64,000 bases of DNA from Pseudoxanthomonas sp. SE1 (GTDB lineage: Bacteria; Pseudomonadota; Gammaproteobacteria; Xanthomonadales; Xanthomonadaceae). Positions within the stretch are counted from its first letter, which is position 1; each line of letters begins with the position of its first letter. Shown here one piece after another: positions 22,508-31,065 of the stretch. Made by a program: the position numbers and the translations under genes. The notes under the pieces were generated by a model, which saw only the letters and a program-made list of their open reading frames with translations, had not been told where the DNA came from and searched no databases. The stretch covers positions 2,905,001 to 2,969,000 of the forward strand of contig NZ_CP113783.1 of NCBI RefSeq assembly GCF_029542205.1. The letters run 5' to 3'.

Positions 22508-23863
22508 TCAGCGCAGGAGCACCACTTCCTCGGCGCTGGTGGGATGGATGGCCATCGTGTCGTGCAGGTCGGCCAGGGTGATGCCCTTCTTCAACGCCAC
22601 CGCGAACCCTTGCAGCATTTCGTCAGCCCCTTCGCCCAGCAGATGCAGGCCGACCACGCGCCGGTCGTCGCCCGTGCAGACCAGCTTGAACAGGCTGCGC
22701 TGCGGCGAATCGGCCAGTGCATGCAGCATCGGCCTGAAGCGCGTCGCATATACGCTCACCTCATCGCCGAAGCAGGCACGCGCCTCGGCTTCGGTCAGCC
22801 CCACTTTTCCGACAGGCGGATGCGAGAACACCACGGTGGCGATGTTGCGATAGTCCAGCTTCGCATCGGCCTGGCCACCGAAGATTCGGTCCATCAGGCG
22901 GCGTGCCGCTGCGATCGCCACGGGCGTCAGTGCCGCCTGTCCCGTCACGTCGCCCAGGGCACAGATCCCGTCGACGGAGGTGTTCTGGTACGCGTCCACC
23001 TGGACGAATCCGCGCGCATCGGTCGCCACCCCCGCATTCTCCAACCCCATGCCGGATGTGTTGGGTGTACGCCCCGTCGCGAAGATCAGCCCATCGAAGC
23101 GCTCGCTGCGCGTCCCGTCCACCGCCAATACCGTCACTCCGCCCCCGGATGCCTCTTCCAACGCTGCCACGGCATGTCCGAAATGCAGACGCACCCCGTG
23201 CTGGCGCATGTCGTCCGCCAGCTCCGCGGTGATCTGCTCGTCGAAGCCGTCCAAGAGGCGTTGGCCGCGCACGAAAAGTTCCACCTGGCTGCCCAGCGCC
23301 TGCAACACACCGGCCAGTTCGACCGCCACGTAGCCGCCTCCCACGATCGCCACGCGGGGTGGCGCCGCGCACAGGTTGAAGAAGTCATCCGAGACCATGC
23401 CGAGTCCGGCGCCGGGAATCTGCGGTCGCGATGGCCGCCCCCCGGTCGCAATCAGCACCTGCCTGCCTTGCAGCGCCACGCCATCTGCGTTGACCACGGT
23501 GTACGCGTCGCTGAACCGGCCATGGCAGGGCATCAGCACCACGCCACTTTCATCCAGCCGCTTGCGATAGCTGGCATGGATGCCGGCGATGTAGCGCTGG
23601 CGATGCACGATGAACTCCTTCCAGTCCAGCGTGGGCGGTGCGACGTCGAAACCCAGCGACGATGCCAAGGCGATCTTCTGCGACAGTTCGGCCGCCAGCC
23701 ACATCGCCTTCTTGGGCACGCAGCCCACGTTGACGCAGGTGCCTCCCAGCTCCCTGGGTTCCAGCAAGGCCACTTTCGCGCCGTGCGATGCCGCGCGGAA
23801 CGCGCCGGCCAGACCACCCGAGCCGCCCCCCACCACGATCAGGTCGAATTCCTGCGGCTTCAT
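22508..23863 (-). CDS. gor: glutathione-disulfide reductase-like flavoprotein
   Basis: 451 residues, class I pyridine nucleotide-disulfide oxidoreductase. The FAD site is VVGGGSGGLAGAF, and the redox disulfide GGTCVNVGCVPKK is intact. The NAD(P) motif is VGGGYVAVELAGVL, the second FAD motif ICALGDVTG, and the C-terminal His-Glu pair is AIHPTSAEE. These patterns and the length fit glutathione reductase. The start at 23863 overlaps the stop of the upstream DadA-like gene by four bases (ATGA). Confidence 0.9.
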   Translation of the reverse strand: MKPQEFDLIVVGGGSGGLAGAFRAASHGAKVALLEPRELGGTCVNVGCVPKKAMWLAAELSQKIALASSLGFDVAPPTLDWKEFIVHRQRYIAGIHASYRKRLDESGVVLMPCHGRFSDAYTVVNADGVALQGRQVLIATGGRPSRPQIPGAGLGMVSDDFFNLCAAPPRVAIVGGGYVAVELAGVLQALGSQVELFVRGQRLLDGFDEQITAELADDMRQHGVRLHFGHAVAALEEASGGGVTVLAVDGTRSERFDGLIFATGRTPNTSGMGLENAGVATDARGFVQVDAYQNTSVDGICALGDVTGQAALTPVAIAAARRLMDRIFGGQADAKLDYRNIATVVFSHPPVGKVGLTEAEARACFGDEVSVYATRFRPMLHALADSPQRSLFKLVCTGDDRRVVGLHLLGEGADEMLQGFAVALKKGITLADLHDTMAIHPTSAEEVVLLR

Positions 23864-25119
23864 GCAAATCGCTCCGGTCGGTAAGGCAAGGGATCGAACG
23901 CCGGGGTGCGGCCCATCATCAGATCGGCCATCAACTGACCGGTCGCCGTACTCATGCTGATGCCGAGCATGCCGTGGCCGGCCGCCATCCACACGTGACG
24001 ATGGCCGGGCGCACGCCCCAGCAGCGGAAGATCATCCCACGTCATCGGCCGCCACCCGTACCAGCGCTCGTGCACTTCGGCACCGAAGGGCTCACGCAGG
24101 AACTCGCGTGCGCCGCGCTCGAGGGCAGCCAGCCGCGTCTCGTTGAGCGTGTCGTCAAGGCCCGAGAACTCCATCGTGCTGCCCAGGCGGAAGCCGCTTT
24201 CCCATACGGTCACGCAGACCGAGCGATCCTTCAGCACCATCGGGTGACGCGGTACGCGCACCGGCCGCGCATAGGTGATCGAATAACCCTTGCCGGGCTG
24301 GATGGGCGCCTTCAATCCCAGCGCGCGCGCGAACGCGGGCGTCCAGGCGCCCAGCGCGATGACGGCATCATGTCCCGCGCGCGTGCCCTGCGCCGTTGTC
24401 AGCCGTACGCCGGTGGAGATCGTTTCGAGCCTCTCCACGCGACAGTGTTCTTCGAGGATCCCCCCGCGCTCCCGCACCACGCGTGCAAGCTCAGCGACAT
24501 AACGGTCCGGCCGCAGCCGCGCATCGCCGGGAAACCGGATGGCGCCCGCGACGCCGGGCAGCATGGCGGGTTCCTCCCGCTCGTAGTCCCTGCCGCCGAA
24601 CACCTGCGTGGCAATGCCGAATTCCGCCAGCACCGCGCATTCGTCCACATGACGCTGGAATCTGCGTGGATCGCGGAACACATAGTCGAGTCCCTCCTCC
24701 TCGAACTCGCAGTCCAGTCGATAGCGGTCTACCCAGTCCGCCAGCCGGCCTCGCGCATCGTTGAGCAATGCGGCACGCGCCTGCGTGCTGCGGCGCCAAT
24801 CACGCAGGTTGCAGCGGGCGGCGAAGCGCAGCAGCCAGTGCCACAGCGCGGGATCGACGCGGGGCTTGAGGTATAGCGGCGCATCCGGCGTGAACATCCA
24901 CCGCAATGCCTGTACCAGCACGCCCGGCGCGGCCAGGGGCGGCGCGTGGCTGGGCGTGATGGTGCCGCAATTGCCATGCGAGGCACCGCTACCGACGCGG
25001 GCGGCATCCAGCACGCGCACGCTACGGCCTGATTCGAGCAGCGCCAATGCGGTCGCCAGCCCGATGGCGCCACCGCCGATAACCAGGACGTCGTCGCTGG
25101 GAACATTCACCCTGTCCAC
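23860..25119 (-). CDS. FAD-dependent oxidoreductase, D-amino acid dehydrogenase (DadA) family
   Basis: 419 residues. The FAD-binding Rossmann motif VIGGGAIGLATALALLESG is near residues 13-31, GSGASHGNCGTI follows, and the C-terminal GWRPMTWDDLPLLGR and GHGMLGISMSTATGQL blocks match the DadA/DAO group. Likely oxidises a D- or cyclic amino acid and passes electrons to the membrane chain; substrate not inferable. A GTG at 25113 (VNVPSDDV) is an alternative start. Overlaps gor by four bases, so the two are coupled. Confidence 0.85.
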   Translation of the reverse strand: MDRVNVPSDDVLVIGGGAIGLATALALLESGRSVRVLDAARVGSGASHGNCGTITPSHAPPLAAPGVLVQALRWMFTPDAPLYLKPRVDPALWHWLLRFAARCNLRDWRRSTQARAALLNDARGRLADWVDRYRLDCEFEEEGLDYVFRDPRRFQRHVDECAVLAEFGIATQVFGGRDYEREEPAMLPGVAGAIRFPGDARLRPDRYVAELARVVRERGGILEEHCRVERLETISTGVRLTTAQGTRAGHDAVIALGAWTPAFARALGLKAPIQPGKGYSITYARPVRVPRHPMVLKDRSVCVTVWESGFRLGSTMEFSGLDDTLNETRLAALERGAREFLREPFGAEVHERWYGWRPMTWDDLPLLGRAPGHRHVWMAAGHGMLGISMSTATGQLMADLMMGRTPAFDPLPYRPERFA

Positions 25120-25129
25120 CCCGTCGCTG

Positions 25130-26377
25130 TCACGCGGCGCGAAGCCGCAAAGGTTGCAGCTTCGCGTAGGTCAATGAACGCCACAGCCATTCGACCGGAC
25201 CGAACCGGAACCGCGACAGCCAGAGCCGGCTCAGCGCCACCTGCAGGCCGAACAGCACCAGTGCGAACACCGGTTGCCACGCGCGCGGCAACTGCTCGAA
25301 GTAGCCGAGGCCATATCCGTAGAAGATCCAGGTGCACACCAGCGACTGCATCAGATAGTTGGTCAGCGCCATGCGTCCCGCGGGCGCCAGCCAGGCGAGC
25401 GACCGCTGCCACGGTGGGGATGCCAATGCGCGCATCACCCAGGCGACATAGCCCAGGCACATCAGCAGGTTCGCCAGCATCTGCAGTGCGAATGCCGTGG
25501 ACATCCGCAGGTTGAACGTGGCGAAATCCATCGTGGGTGCCAGCGTCACCGACCCGAGCATGGCCAGCAATCCCAGCGGCCATGCCACCCAGCGCAGGGT
25601 CGCGTACATGCGCGGAAATTCTCCGGGCCGCGCGATGGCGCCACTGCGCACGAACCACGCGCCCAGCAAGAACAGACCGAACGCAATGAAGCCGAACATG
25701 GTGATGTTGCTGAGCAACATGCCCGTGCTCTTCAGGCGCTGCCAGGTGGCATCCACATAGCTGCCACTGCCGTACGCGACACGCTCGTTGTCGACCAGCG
25801 CCTGCATCTGCGTGCCGATCTCACCCATGGCCTTGTCCCAGCCTTCGGTGCCCGCCAGCAGCGAGCCCATGCCGCCCATCAGGAACATGAAGCCGATCGG
25901 CATGGCATATGCGCCCAGGCCGAGCCAGACATACCAGCGGTACGGCAATGGCCGGAACGCCAGCAGCAGGAACGAGCACAGGGCGTACATCATCAGGATG
26001 TCGCCAGCCCACACGAAGAGTGCGTGCACCGCGCCCAGGGCGAGCAGCACCAGGCCGCGGCGCCAGTACACCCCTGCGAAGGGCCGTGACGCCTGTTCGG
26101 CACGCTGCGACATCACGGCGAAACCCATGCCGAACAACAGCGAGAACAGCGTGTAGAACTTGCCTTGCACCAGCACGTACACCAGCAGGTCGACGGTGCG
26201 GTCCATCCCCACGAGCTTCGGGTCCAGGCCCGTACCCGACGCCAGCACCGGCCCCACGAAGCCTTCCAGATTCATCAGCAGGATGCCGAACAGCGCGAAG
26301 CCGCGCAGCACATCCATCGCTTCGATGCGCTCGGCCACCGCGATGGGCGCCAGGTTGTCCGTGATCGTCGCCTTCAT
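25130..26377 (-). CDS. DUF418 family membrane protein (YeiB-like)
   Basis: 415 residues with about ten membrane segments. RIEAMDVLRGFALFGILLMN near 18-37 is the characteristic N-terminal motif, and the C-terminal half carries the DUF418 pattern, including PAGRMALTNYLMQSLVCTWIFYG and GPVEWLWRSLTY. The family's role is unsettled. Ten bases precede the DadA-like gene, so DUF418-dadA-gor may be one transcript. Confidence 0.9.
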   Translation of the reverse strand: MKATITDNLAPIAVAERIEAMDVLRGFALFGILLMNLEGFVGPVLASGTGLDPKLVGMDRTVDLLVYVLVQGKFYTLFSLLFGMGFAVMSQRAEQASRPFAGVYWRRGLVLLALGAVHALFVWAGDILMMYALCSFLLLAFRPLPYRWYVWLGLGAYAMPIGFMFLMGGMGSLLAGTEGWDKAMGEIGTQMQALVDNERVAYGSGSYVDATWQRLKSTGMLLSNITMFGFIAFGLFLLGAWFVRSGAIARPGEFPRMYATLRWVAWPLGLLAMLGSVTLAPTMDFATFNLRMSTAFALQMLANLLMCLGYVAWVMRALASPPWQRSLAWLAPAGRMALTNYLMQSLVCTWIFYGYGLGYFEQLPRAWQPVFALVLFGLQVALSRLWLSRFRFGPVEWLWRSLTYAKLQPLRLRAA

Positions 26378-26450
26378 TCCCTTCCCCGTTGGTCTCGCTC
26401 TGGTCAGGGATTAGACCATGCGCCATGCCGCATCCTGCGCGGCAAACGAA

Positions 26451-26472
26451 ACGGCCCGCTTGCGCGGGCCGT
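26451..26472 (-). terminator. intrinsic terminator of slyD
   Basis: Perfect 9-bp stem ACGGCCCGC / GCGGGCCGT with a 4-base loop, followed on the minus strand by TTCGTTTG. It lies 24 bases past the slyD stop. Confidence 0.75.
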
Positions 26473-26496
26473 CGGGATCACGCGATGCCGCGTGGA

Positions 26497-26976
26497 TCAG
26501 TGGTGATGACCACCGTCGCCGTGCACATGGCCGTGCTCGAGCTCCTCGGCGCTGGCTTCGCGCACTTCCACGATCTCCACGTCGAAGTGCAGGTCCTTGC
26601 CGGCCATCGGGTGGTTGAGGTCCACGTCCACCACGCTCATGCCGACCTTCTGGATGGTCACGGCGCGCGGGCCGAAGTTGGTCTGCAGCACGACCTGCTG
26701 TCCCGGCACCAGGCGCTGGTTGCCGAAGTGCTTCTTGGGCACGCGCTGGCTCAGGCCGTCGCGACGCTCGCCGTAGGCATCCACTGCCGCCACGTCCACG
26801 CCGAAACTCTCGCCTGCCTCGCGGTCCTGCATGGCGCTCTCGAGGCCCGGGATGATGTTGCCGTGGCCGATCAGGATCGCCAGCGGCTCACGGTCCTTCG
26901 AGCTTTCGATCGGCTCCTGGCCGGCTTCGGACACGGTGTAATGGAAACGGACGACGCTGTCTTTTGCGATTTTCAT
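26497..26976 (-). CDS. slyD: FKBP-type peptidyl-prolyl isomerase SlyD
   Basis: Cytosolic prolyl isomerase, chaperone and nickel-binding protein. 159 residues from MKIAKDSVV at 26976, the usual start. FHYTVSEAGQEPIESS, ILIGHGNIIPGLE and the insert-in-flap domain near 70-128 are standard. The tail is a short histidine-rich end (EHGHVHGDGGHHH), much shorter than that of E. coli SlyD but able to bind metal. Divergent from the NlpC/P60 lipoprotein gene with about 80 bases between. Confidence 0.94.
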   Translation of the reverse strand: MKIAKDSVVRFHYTVSEAGQEPIESSKDREPLAILIGHGNIIPGLESAMQDREAGESFGVDVAAVDAYGERRDGLSQRVPKKHFGNQRLVPGQQVVLQTNFGPRAVTIQKVGMSVVDVDLNHPMAGKDLHFDVEIVEVREASAEELEHGHVHGDGGHHH

Positions 26977-27059
26977 GCGGGACTCTGGACGGGGCCTGCC
27001 GGCGGGCAGGACGGGCGCGGCTTGTGGACCGCAAGGGAATGCGGCGAAGATGCGCCGCG

Positions 27060-27617
27060 ATGAAGGCCCGACATTATCCCGGCTTGACCCTGCCCGCGCC
27101 ACTTCGGCGCTGGGCCGTCCTCCTGTTCTGCAGCAGCCTTGTCGCCCTGGCCGGCTGCGGTGGCTCCAAGCCCCAGGCCCGCAAGTCGCCACCGCCTTCC
27201 GCGCAGCGCGCGTGGCCGGCGGTGCAGGCCGACGATCCCGCCGCTGCCACCTCGGTCCTGATGCGCGCCATCGGCCTGGTCGGCACGCCCTACCGCTACG
27301 GCGGCAACACGCCGGAATCCGGCTTCGACTGCAGCGGCCTGGTGACCTACGTGTACCGGGACATGCTGGACCTTCGCCTGCCGCGTACCTCGCGGGAACT
27401 CGCGCAGGTTCAGGGACCGAAGATCGAGCCACGCCGCCTGGCGCCAGCAGACCTGGTGTTCTTCGGCAACAAGGGCAACGTCACCCACGTGGGCATCTAC
27501 GTGGGCGAGGGCCGGTTCGTGCATGCGCCCAGTACAGGCGGAACCGTGCGGCTGGACCATCTGGATGGGCCCTACTGGCGCGACCACTACAGCGGCGCAA
27601 AACGCGTGCTTCGTTAG
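27060..27617 (+). CDS. NlpC/P60 family lipoprotein
   Basis: 185 residues from the ATG at 27060; the frame is open to 26964, but MKARHYPGL gives a normal lipoprotein signal with lipobox LAGC. The C40 peptidase domain spans about 65-180. Catalytic Cys is in SGFDCSGLV, His in THVGIYVG and the third polar residue in VHAPS. YRYGGNTPESG precedes the Cys. Likely cuts peptide stems of peptidoglycan. A second, longer C40 gene follows 119 bases later. Confidence 0.92.
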   Translation: MKARHYPGLTLPAPLRRWAVLLFCSSLVALAGCGGSKPQARKSPPPSAQRAWPAVQADDPAAATSVLMRAIGLVGTPYRYGGNTPESGFDCSGLVTYVYRDMLDLRLPRTSRELAQVQGPKIEPRRLAPADLVFFGNKGNVTHVGIYVGEGRFVHAPSTGGTVRLDHLDGPYWRDHYSGAKRVLR

Positions 27618-27736
27618 GATTCGGTCAAGTCTGTGACGCGCAACGTTCACATTTAACGAATAAATAACGATTTCTGAACCAAATCGGTCCGATCAGCCGG
27701 CATTATCGCCCCTGACTTGTTAAATCCCTCCCGCGC

Positions 27737-28516
27737 GTGACGACCGACGACGACCTGCCAACAGGCCAGCCTGCCGCCACCCACCGCCTGCCGCGGAGGG
27801 TTTCCCGACTTCTTTTGAGCCTTGGCCTGTGCGCCATGGTCTCCGTGGCGCAGGCCCAGACTGCTCCGACCGCCGTCGAGTCCGCGTCAACGCCGGCATC
27901 CGGCGATGTGGTGGAGGCCCCCGCCCCCGCTGCCAGGTCCGTCACCGCCAGCGTCAAGGAAAAGGCCGCCGAGGCCGCCACCGCCACCCTCTCCGCCCTG
28001 CTCCCGCGCCTGGCCGCCAGCGACACGCTGCCGCTGGTCGATCGTTCGGCGATGGTCGCCGGTGACATCAGCAAGCTGCTGGCCGCCTACGACCTGAGCA
28101 AGGAAGGTGTGGTCGCGCAGGAGCAGCAGGGCGGCAAGGTCCAGGCCGTCCTGCAACGCGCACTGGCCCTGATGGGCACGCCGTACCGCTGGGGCGGCAC
28201 CTCGCCCGACAGCGGTTTCGATTGCAGTGGTCTGGTCGGTTACGTCTTCCGCACCGCGCTGGGTATCGAACTGCCGCGCGTCTCCCGCGACATGGCCGCC
28301 AAGGCCGACGCGGAAATGGTCGGTGCGCGCGAGGATCTGCGTCAGGGTGATCTGGTGTTCTTCGGGCTGAAAGGCCGGGTGAACCACGTGGGCATCTACG
28401 TCGGCGAAGGTCGTTTCCTGCATTCGCCCAGCCGCGGCAAGGATGTACGCGTGGACACGCTGCTTACCGGCTACTGGGCCAATCGCTACCTGAGTGCGCG
28501 CCGCGTCGCGATGTGA
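27737..28516 (+). CDS. NlpC/P60 family secreted hydrolase
   Basis: 259 residues. The start is a GTG at 27737 without a good Shine-Dalgarno; no in-frame ATG lies upstream of the signal peptide (RLLLSLGLCAMVSVAQAQ). An Ala/Thr-rich linker and a region unique to this copy (near 70-125) precede the C40 domain: YRWGGTSPDSGFDCSGLVG with the catalytic Cys, NHVGIYVGEGRFLHSPS with His. The C40 domain closely resembles the one at 27060, pointing to an old tandem duplication. A strong terminator follows. Confidence 0.88.
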   Translation: MTTDDDLPTGQPAATHRLPRRVSRLLLSLGLCAMVSVAQAQTAPTAVESASTPASGDVVEAPAPAARSVTASVKEKAAEAATATLSALLPRLAASDTLPLVDRSAMVAGDISKLLAAYDLSKEGVVAQEQQGGKVQAVLQRALALMGTPYRWGGTSPDSGFDCSGLVGYVFRTALGIELPRVSRDMAAKADAEMVGAREDLRQGDLVFFGLKGRVNHVGIYVGEGRFLHSPSRGKDVRVDTLLTGYWANRYLSARRVAM

Positions 28517-28543
28517 CCGCACGCAGGCCACTGCAACGATGAG

Positions 28544-28573
28544 GAAGGCCGCCCTGCGCGGCCTTCTTCTTTT
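28544..28573 (+). terminator. intrinsic terminator
   Basis: Stem GAAGGCCGC / GCGGCCTTC (9 bp, perfect) with loop CCTGC, followed by TTCTTTT. Ends the NlpC/P60 pair. Confidence 0.85.
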
Positions 28574-28683
28574 CCCTCTCCTGTGCGCCGCAGCTTGCAT
28601 CGCTCGCCGGCTTGCCTCCATCCTCCGGCGATCGCGCCGTGAAGGCGCAACCATTTCTTCGCGCCGAAGGGGAGTCGTACGCG

Positions 28684-29550
28684 ATGCAGGCATCACTGCT
28701 GACCAATCTGCTGCTGCCGTTGGCCCTGGGCATCATCATGCTGGGGCTGGGGCTGGGACTGACGCTTGAGGATTTCCGCCGCGTGGCGCGCTACCCACGC
28801 GCGGTGTTGATCGGGCTCGCCTTGCAGACGCTGGTACTGCCCTGGGTCGCGTTCGGCCTGGCACTCGGCTTCGGCCTGCCTGCGGAACTCGCAGTGGGCC
28901 TGATGCTGCTGGCCGCCTCGCCCGGCGGCGCCACCGCGAACATCTACAGCCATCTGGCGCGCGGCGACGTCGCGCTGAACATCACCCTGACCGCGATCAA
29001 CAGCCTGCTTTGCCTGCTGACGCTGCCGGTGATCCTCAACCTTTCCCTGGAGTACTTCCTCGGCGCCGGTCAGTACGTACCGCCACCGACGAAGAAAGTC
29101 GTCGAGGTTGCCGCCATCATCCTGCTGCCCGTCGCCATCGGCATGGTCATCCGTGCCAAGGCGGCAGGGTTCGCGGCACGCACCGAGAAGCCCATCCGCC
29201 TGCTATCGGTGCTGGTGCTGGCCTTGCTGGTGGTCGCGGCGGTGGCGCAGGAGTGGAAAACGCTGACCACCTACTTCGCCATCGTCGGCCTGGCCTGCCT
29301 GTTGTTCAACCTGGCCAGCATGGGCGCCGGCTATGCGGCGCCGCTGGCGCTGCGCCTGCCGAAGAAGCAGGCCATCGCCATCGCCATGGAGATCGGCATC
29401 CACAACGGCACGCTGGCGATCTTCATCGCCCTCAACGTGCTGCAGAACCCGACCATCTCGGTGCCAGCGGCGGTGTACAGCCTGCTGATGTTCGTCACGG
29501 CGGGCGTATTCGCATGGTGGGTGTCGCGGGACAAGGCGGCGAACACCTGA
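28684..29550 (+). CDS. bile acid:sodium symporter family protein
   Basis: 288 residues, about nine to ten membrane segments. MLGLGLGLTLEDFRRV near 20-35 and AASPGGATANIYSHLARGDVALN near 78-100 are hallmark motifs of the BASS/SBF family, as is EIGIHNGTLAIF. The start at 28684 (MQASLLTN) places the first helix correctly; the frame extends to 28612. The substrate is probably an organic anion; bile acids are unlikely in a free-living host. Confidence 0.9.
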   Translation: MQASLLTNLLLPLALGIIMLGLGLGLTLEDFRRVARYPRAVLIGLALQTLVLPWVAFGLALGFGLPAELAVGLMLLAASPGGATANIYSHLARGDVALNITLTAINSLLCLLTLPVILNLSLEYFLGAGQYVPPPTKKVVEVAAIILLPVAIGMVIRAKAAGFAARTEKPIRLLSVLVLALLVVAAVAQEWKTLTTYFAIVGLACLLFNLASMGAGYAAPLALRLPKKQAIAIAMEIGIHNGTLAIFIALNVLQNPTISVPAAVYSLLMFVTAGVFAWWVSRDKAANT

Positions 29551-29568
29551 GTTGCGAGGGTGTTTCCC

Positions 29569-29633
29569 GTGGGAGCGACGTCAGTCGCGAACGAACACTC
29601 CGGTGCCTTCATCGCGACTGACGTCGCTCCCAC
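29569..29633. repeat. palindromic repeat (GTGGGAGCGACG type), 22-bp perfect arms
   Basis: Arm 29569-29590 (GTGGGAGCGACGTCAGTCGC, then GA) and arm 29612-29633 are exact reverse complements, spacer 21 bases. It sits between two convergent symporter genes and may double as a terminator. Confidence 0.85.
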
Positions 29634-29647
29634 AGGAGCCTATCGGT

Positions 29648-30925
29648 TCAACCCGAGCGCGGTTCGCCCTCTTCCAGCCCCACGTTGGTGGACGCCGATT
29701 CGTAGACTTCCCGATCCAGCAGCCCGGTCTCCTTCGCCACCAGCACCGGCACCAGCATCTGGCCGGTCACGTTGGTCATCGTGCGCATCATGTCGAGGAT
29801 GCGGTCGATCGCCACCAGCAGGCCGATGCCTTCCAACGGCAGGTTGGCCGCACTCAGCACCAGGGTGACCATCACCGTCGCCGTGCCCGGAACGCCGGCC
29901 GTGCCGAAGCTGCCCAGCACCGACGCCAACAGGATGACGAAGTACTGGTTCATCGAGAGGTCCAGCCCGAAATACTGGGCCACGAAGATCGACGTCAGCG
30001 CCGGATAGATCGCGCCGCAGCCATCCATCTTGATGCTGGCGCCCAGCGGCACCGCGAACGCGGCGTAGTCCTTGTCCACGCCCAGGTTGTGGGTGACGCT
30101 GCGCAGCGCGACCGGCATCGAAGCGAAGCTGGACGAACTGACGAACGCCACCTGCATGCCCGGCGCGGCGCCGCGGAAGAACTTCCACGGGTTCAATCCG
30201 TGCGCCAGCAGCAGGCTGCCGTATACGACGACGATGTGCAGCGCGCAGGCCAGGTAGAGCGCACCGATGTAGCTGCCCAGTGGCAGCAGCTTCTCGAACC
30301 CGTAGGTCCCCACCAGCGAACCGATCAGGCCGAACGTGCCGATCGGCGTCATCTCGAGCACGAAGCGCGTGACCTGCACCATGGCGTCGCTGGCCTCGCC
30401 GGCGAGCTTGCGCAGGCCCGCGCTGCGTTCGCCCAGCTTGACGAGCGCGAAGCCCAGCAGGCCGGCGAAGAAGATCACCTGCAGGATCTTGCCCTCGGTC
30501 AGCGCCTTGAACGGATTGGCCGGCACGATGTCGAGCAGCACCTGTACCGGCGTGGGGACTTCGCGCACCTGGTAATCCGGCGCCATCATCAGCCCGGTCA
30601 GCCCCTTGCCCGGCTGCACCACCCAGCCCACGGCCAGGCCGACAGAGACCGCCAGCGTGGCCGTCGCGGCAAACCACAGGAACGTGCGCCCTCCCAGCGC
30701 CGCCACGGACTTCTGCCCGTGCAGGCTGGACACGGCATTGATCACCGCGAAGAACACCAGCGGCACCGCGATCATCTTGATCAGAGTGACGTAGAGATCG
30801 CCGAGTGGCTTAAGCCAGACACCGGAGGCCGGTCCCAGCATCCATCCCGCCAGCGCGCCCAGCACGAAGCCGGCGACCACGCGCTGCCAGAACGGAATCC
30901 TCAACCAGGCCGAGACCAGACTCAT
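29648..30925 (-). CDS. dicarboxylate/amino acid:cation symporter (DAACS family)
   Basis: 425 residues, inner membrane. Eight helices and two re-entrant loops are expected. SSSFASMPVALR is the serine-rich hairpin motif, and IKMDGCGAIYPALTSIFVAQ and GTAGVPGTATVMVTLVLSA are the substrate- and sodium-binding segments of GltP/DctA transporters. Substrate (glutamate, aspartate or C4-dicarboxylate) is not resolvable here. Convergent with the BASS gene. Confidence 0.93.
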   Translation of the reverse strand: MSLVSAWLRIPFWQRVVAGFVLGALAGWMLGPASGVWLKPLGDLYVTLIKMIAVPLVFFAVINAVSSLHGQKSVAALGGRTFLWFAATATLAVSVGLAVGWVVQPGKGLTGLMMAPDYQVREVPTPVQVLLDIVPANPFKALTEGKILQVIFFAGLLGFALVKLGERSAGLRKLAGEASDAMVQVTRFVLEMTPIGTFGLIGSLVGTYGFEKLLPLGSYIGALYLACALHIVVVYGSLLLAHGLNPWKFFRGAAPGMQVAFVSSSSFASMPVALRSVTHNLGVDKDYAAFAVPLGASIKMDGCGAIYPALTSIFVAQYFGLDLSMNQYFVILLASVLGSFGTAGVPGTATVMVTLVLSAANLPLEGIGLLVAIDRILDMMRTMTNVTGQMLVPVLVAKETGLLDREVYESASTNVGLEEGEPRSG

Positions 30926-31065
30926 CCACCGCGACTCAGAAAAACGGACGCGCCACCTTAGCCCATGACTCCGCGCGGGGCGACCATGCCGGCGGAATGC
31001 CGGGTGTCATGAACAGGACACTGCGCGGACGGCATAATGGCGCGTCCGCCTTCCTCCGGTTCGCC

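Noticed and set aside
23788..24876. 362-residue plus-strand open frame antisense to gor and the DadA-like gene
   Set aside because: No start signal or domain; both minus-strand genes are clear.
20701..28516. Possible genomic island
   Set aside because: Composition and gene types match the flanks; no integrase, tRNA or direct repeats.
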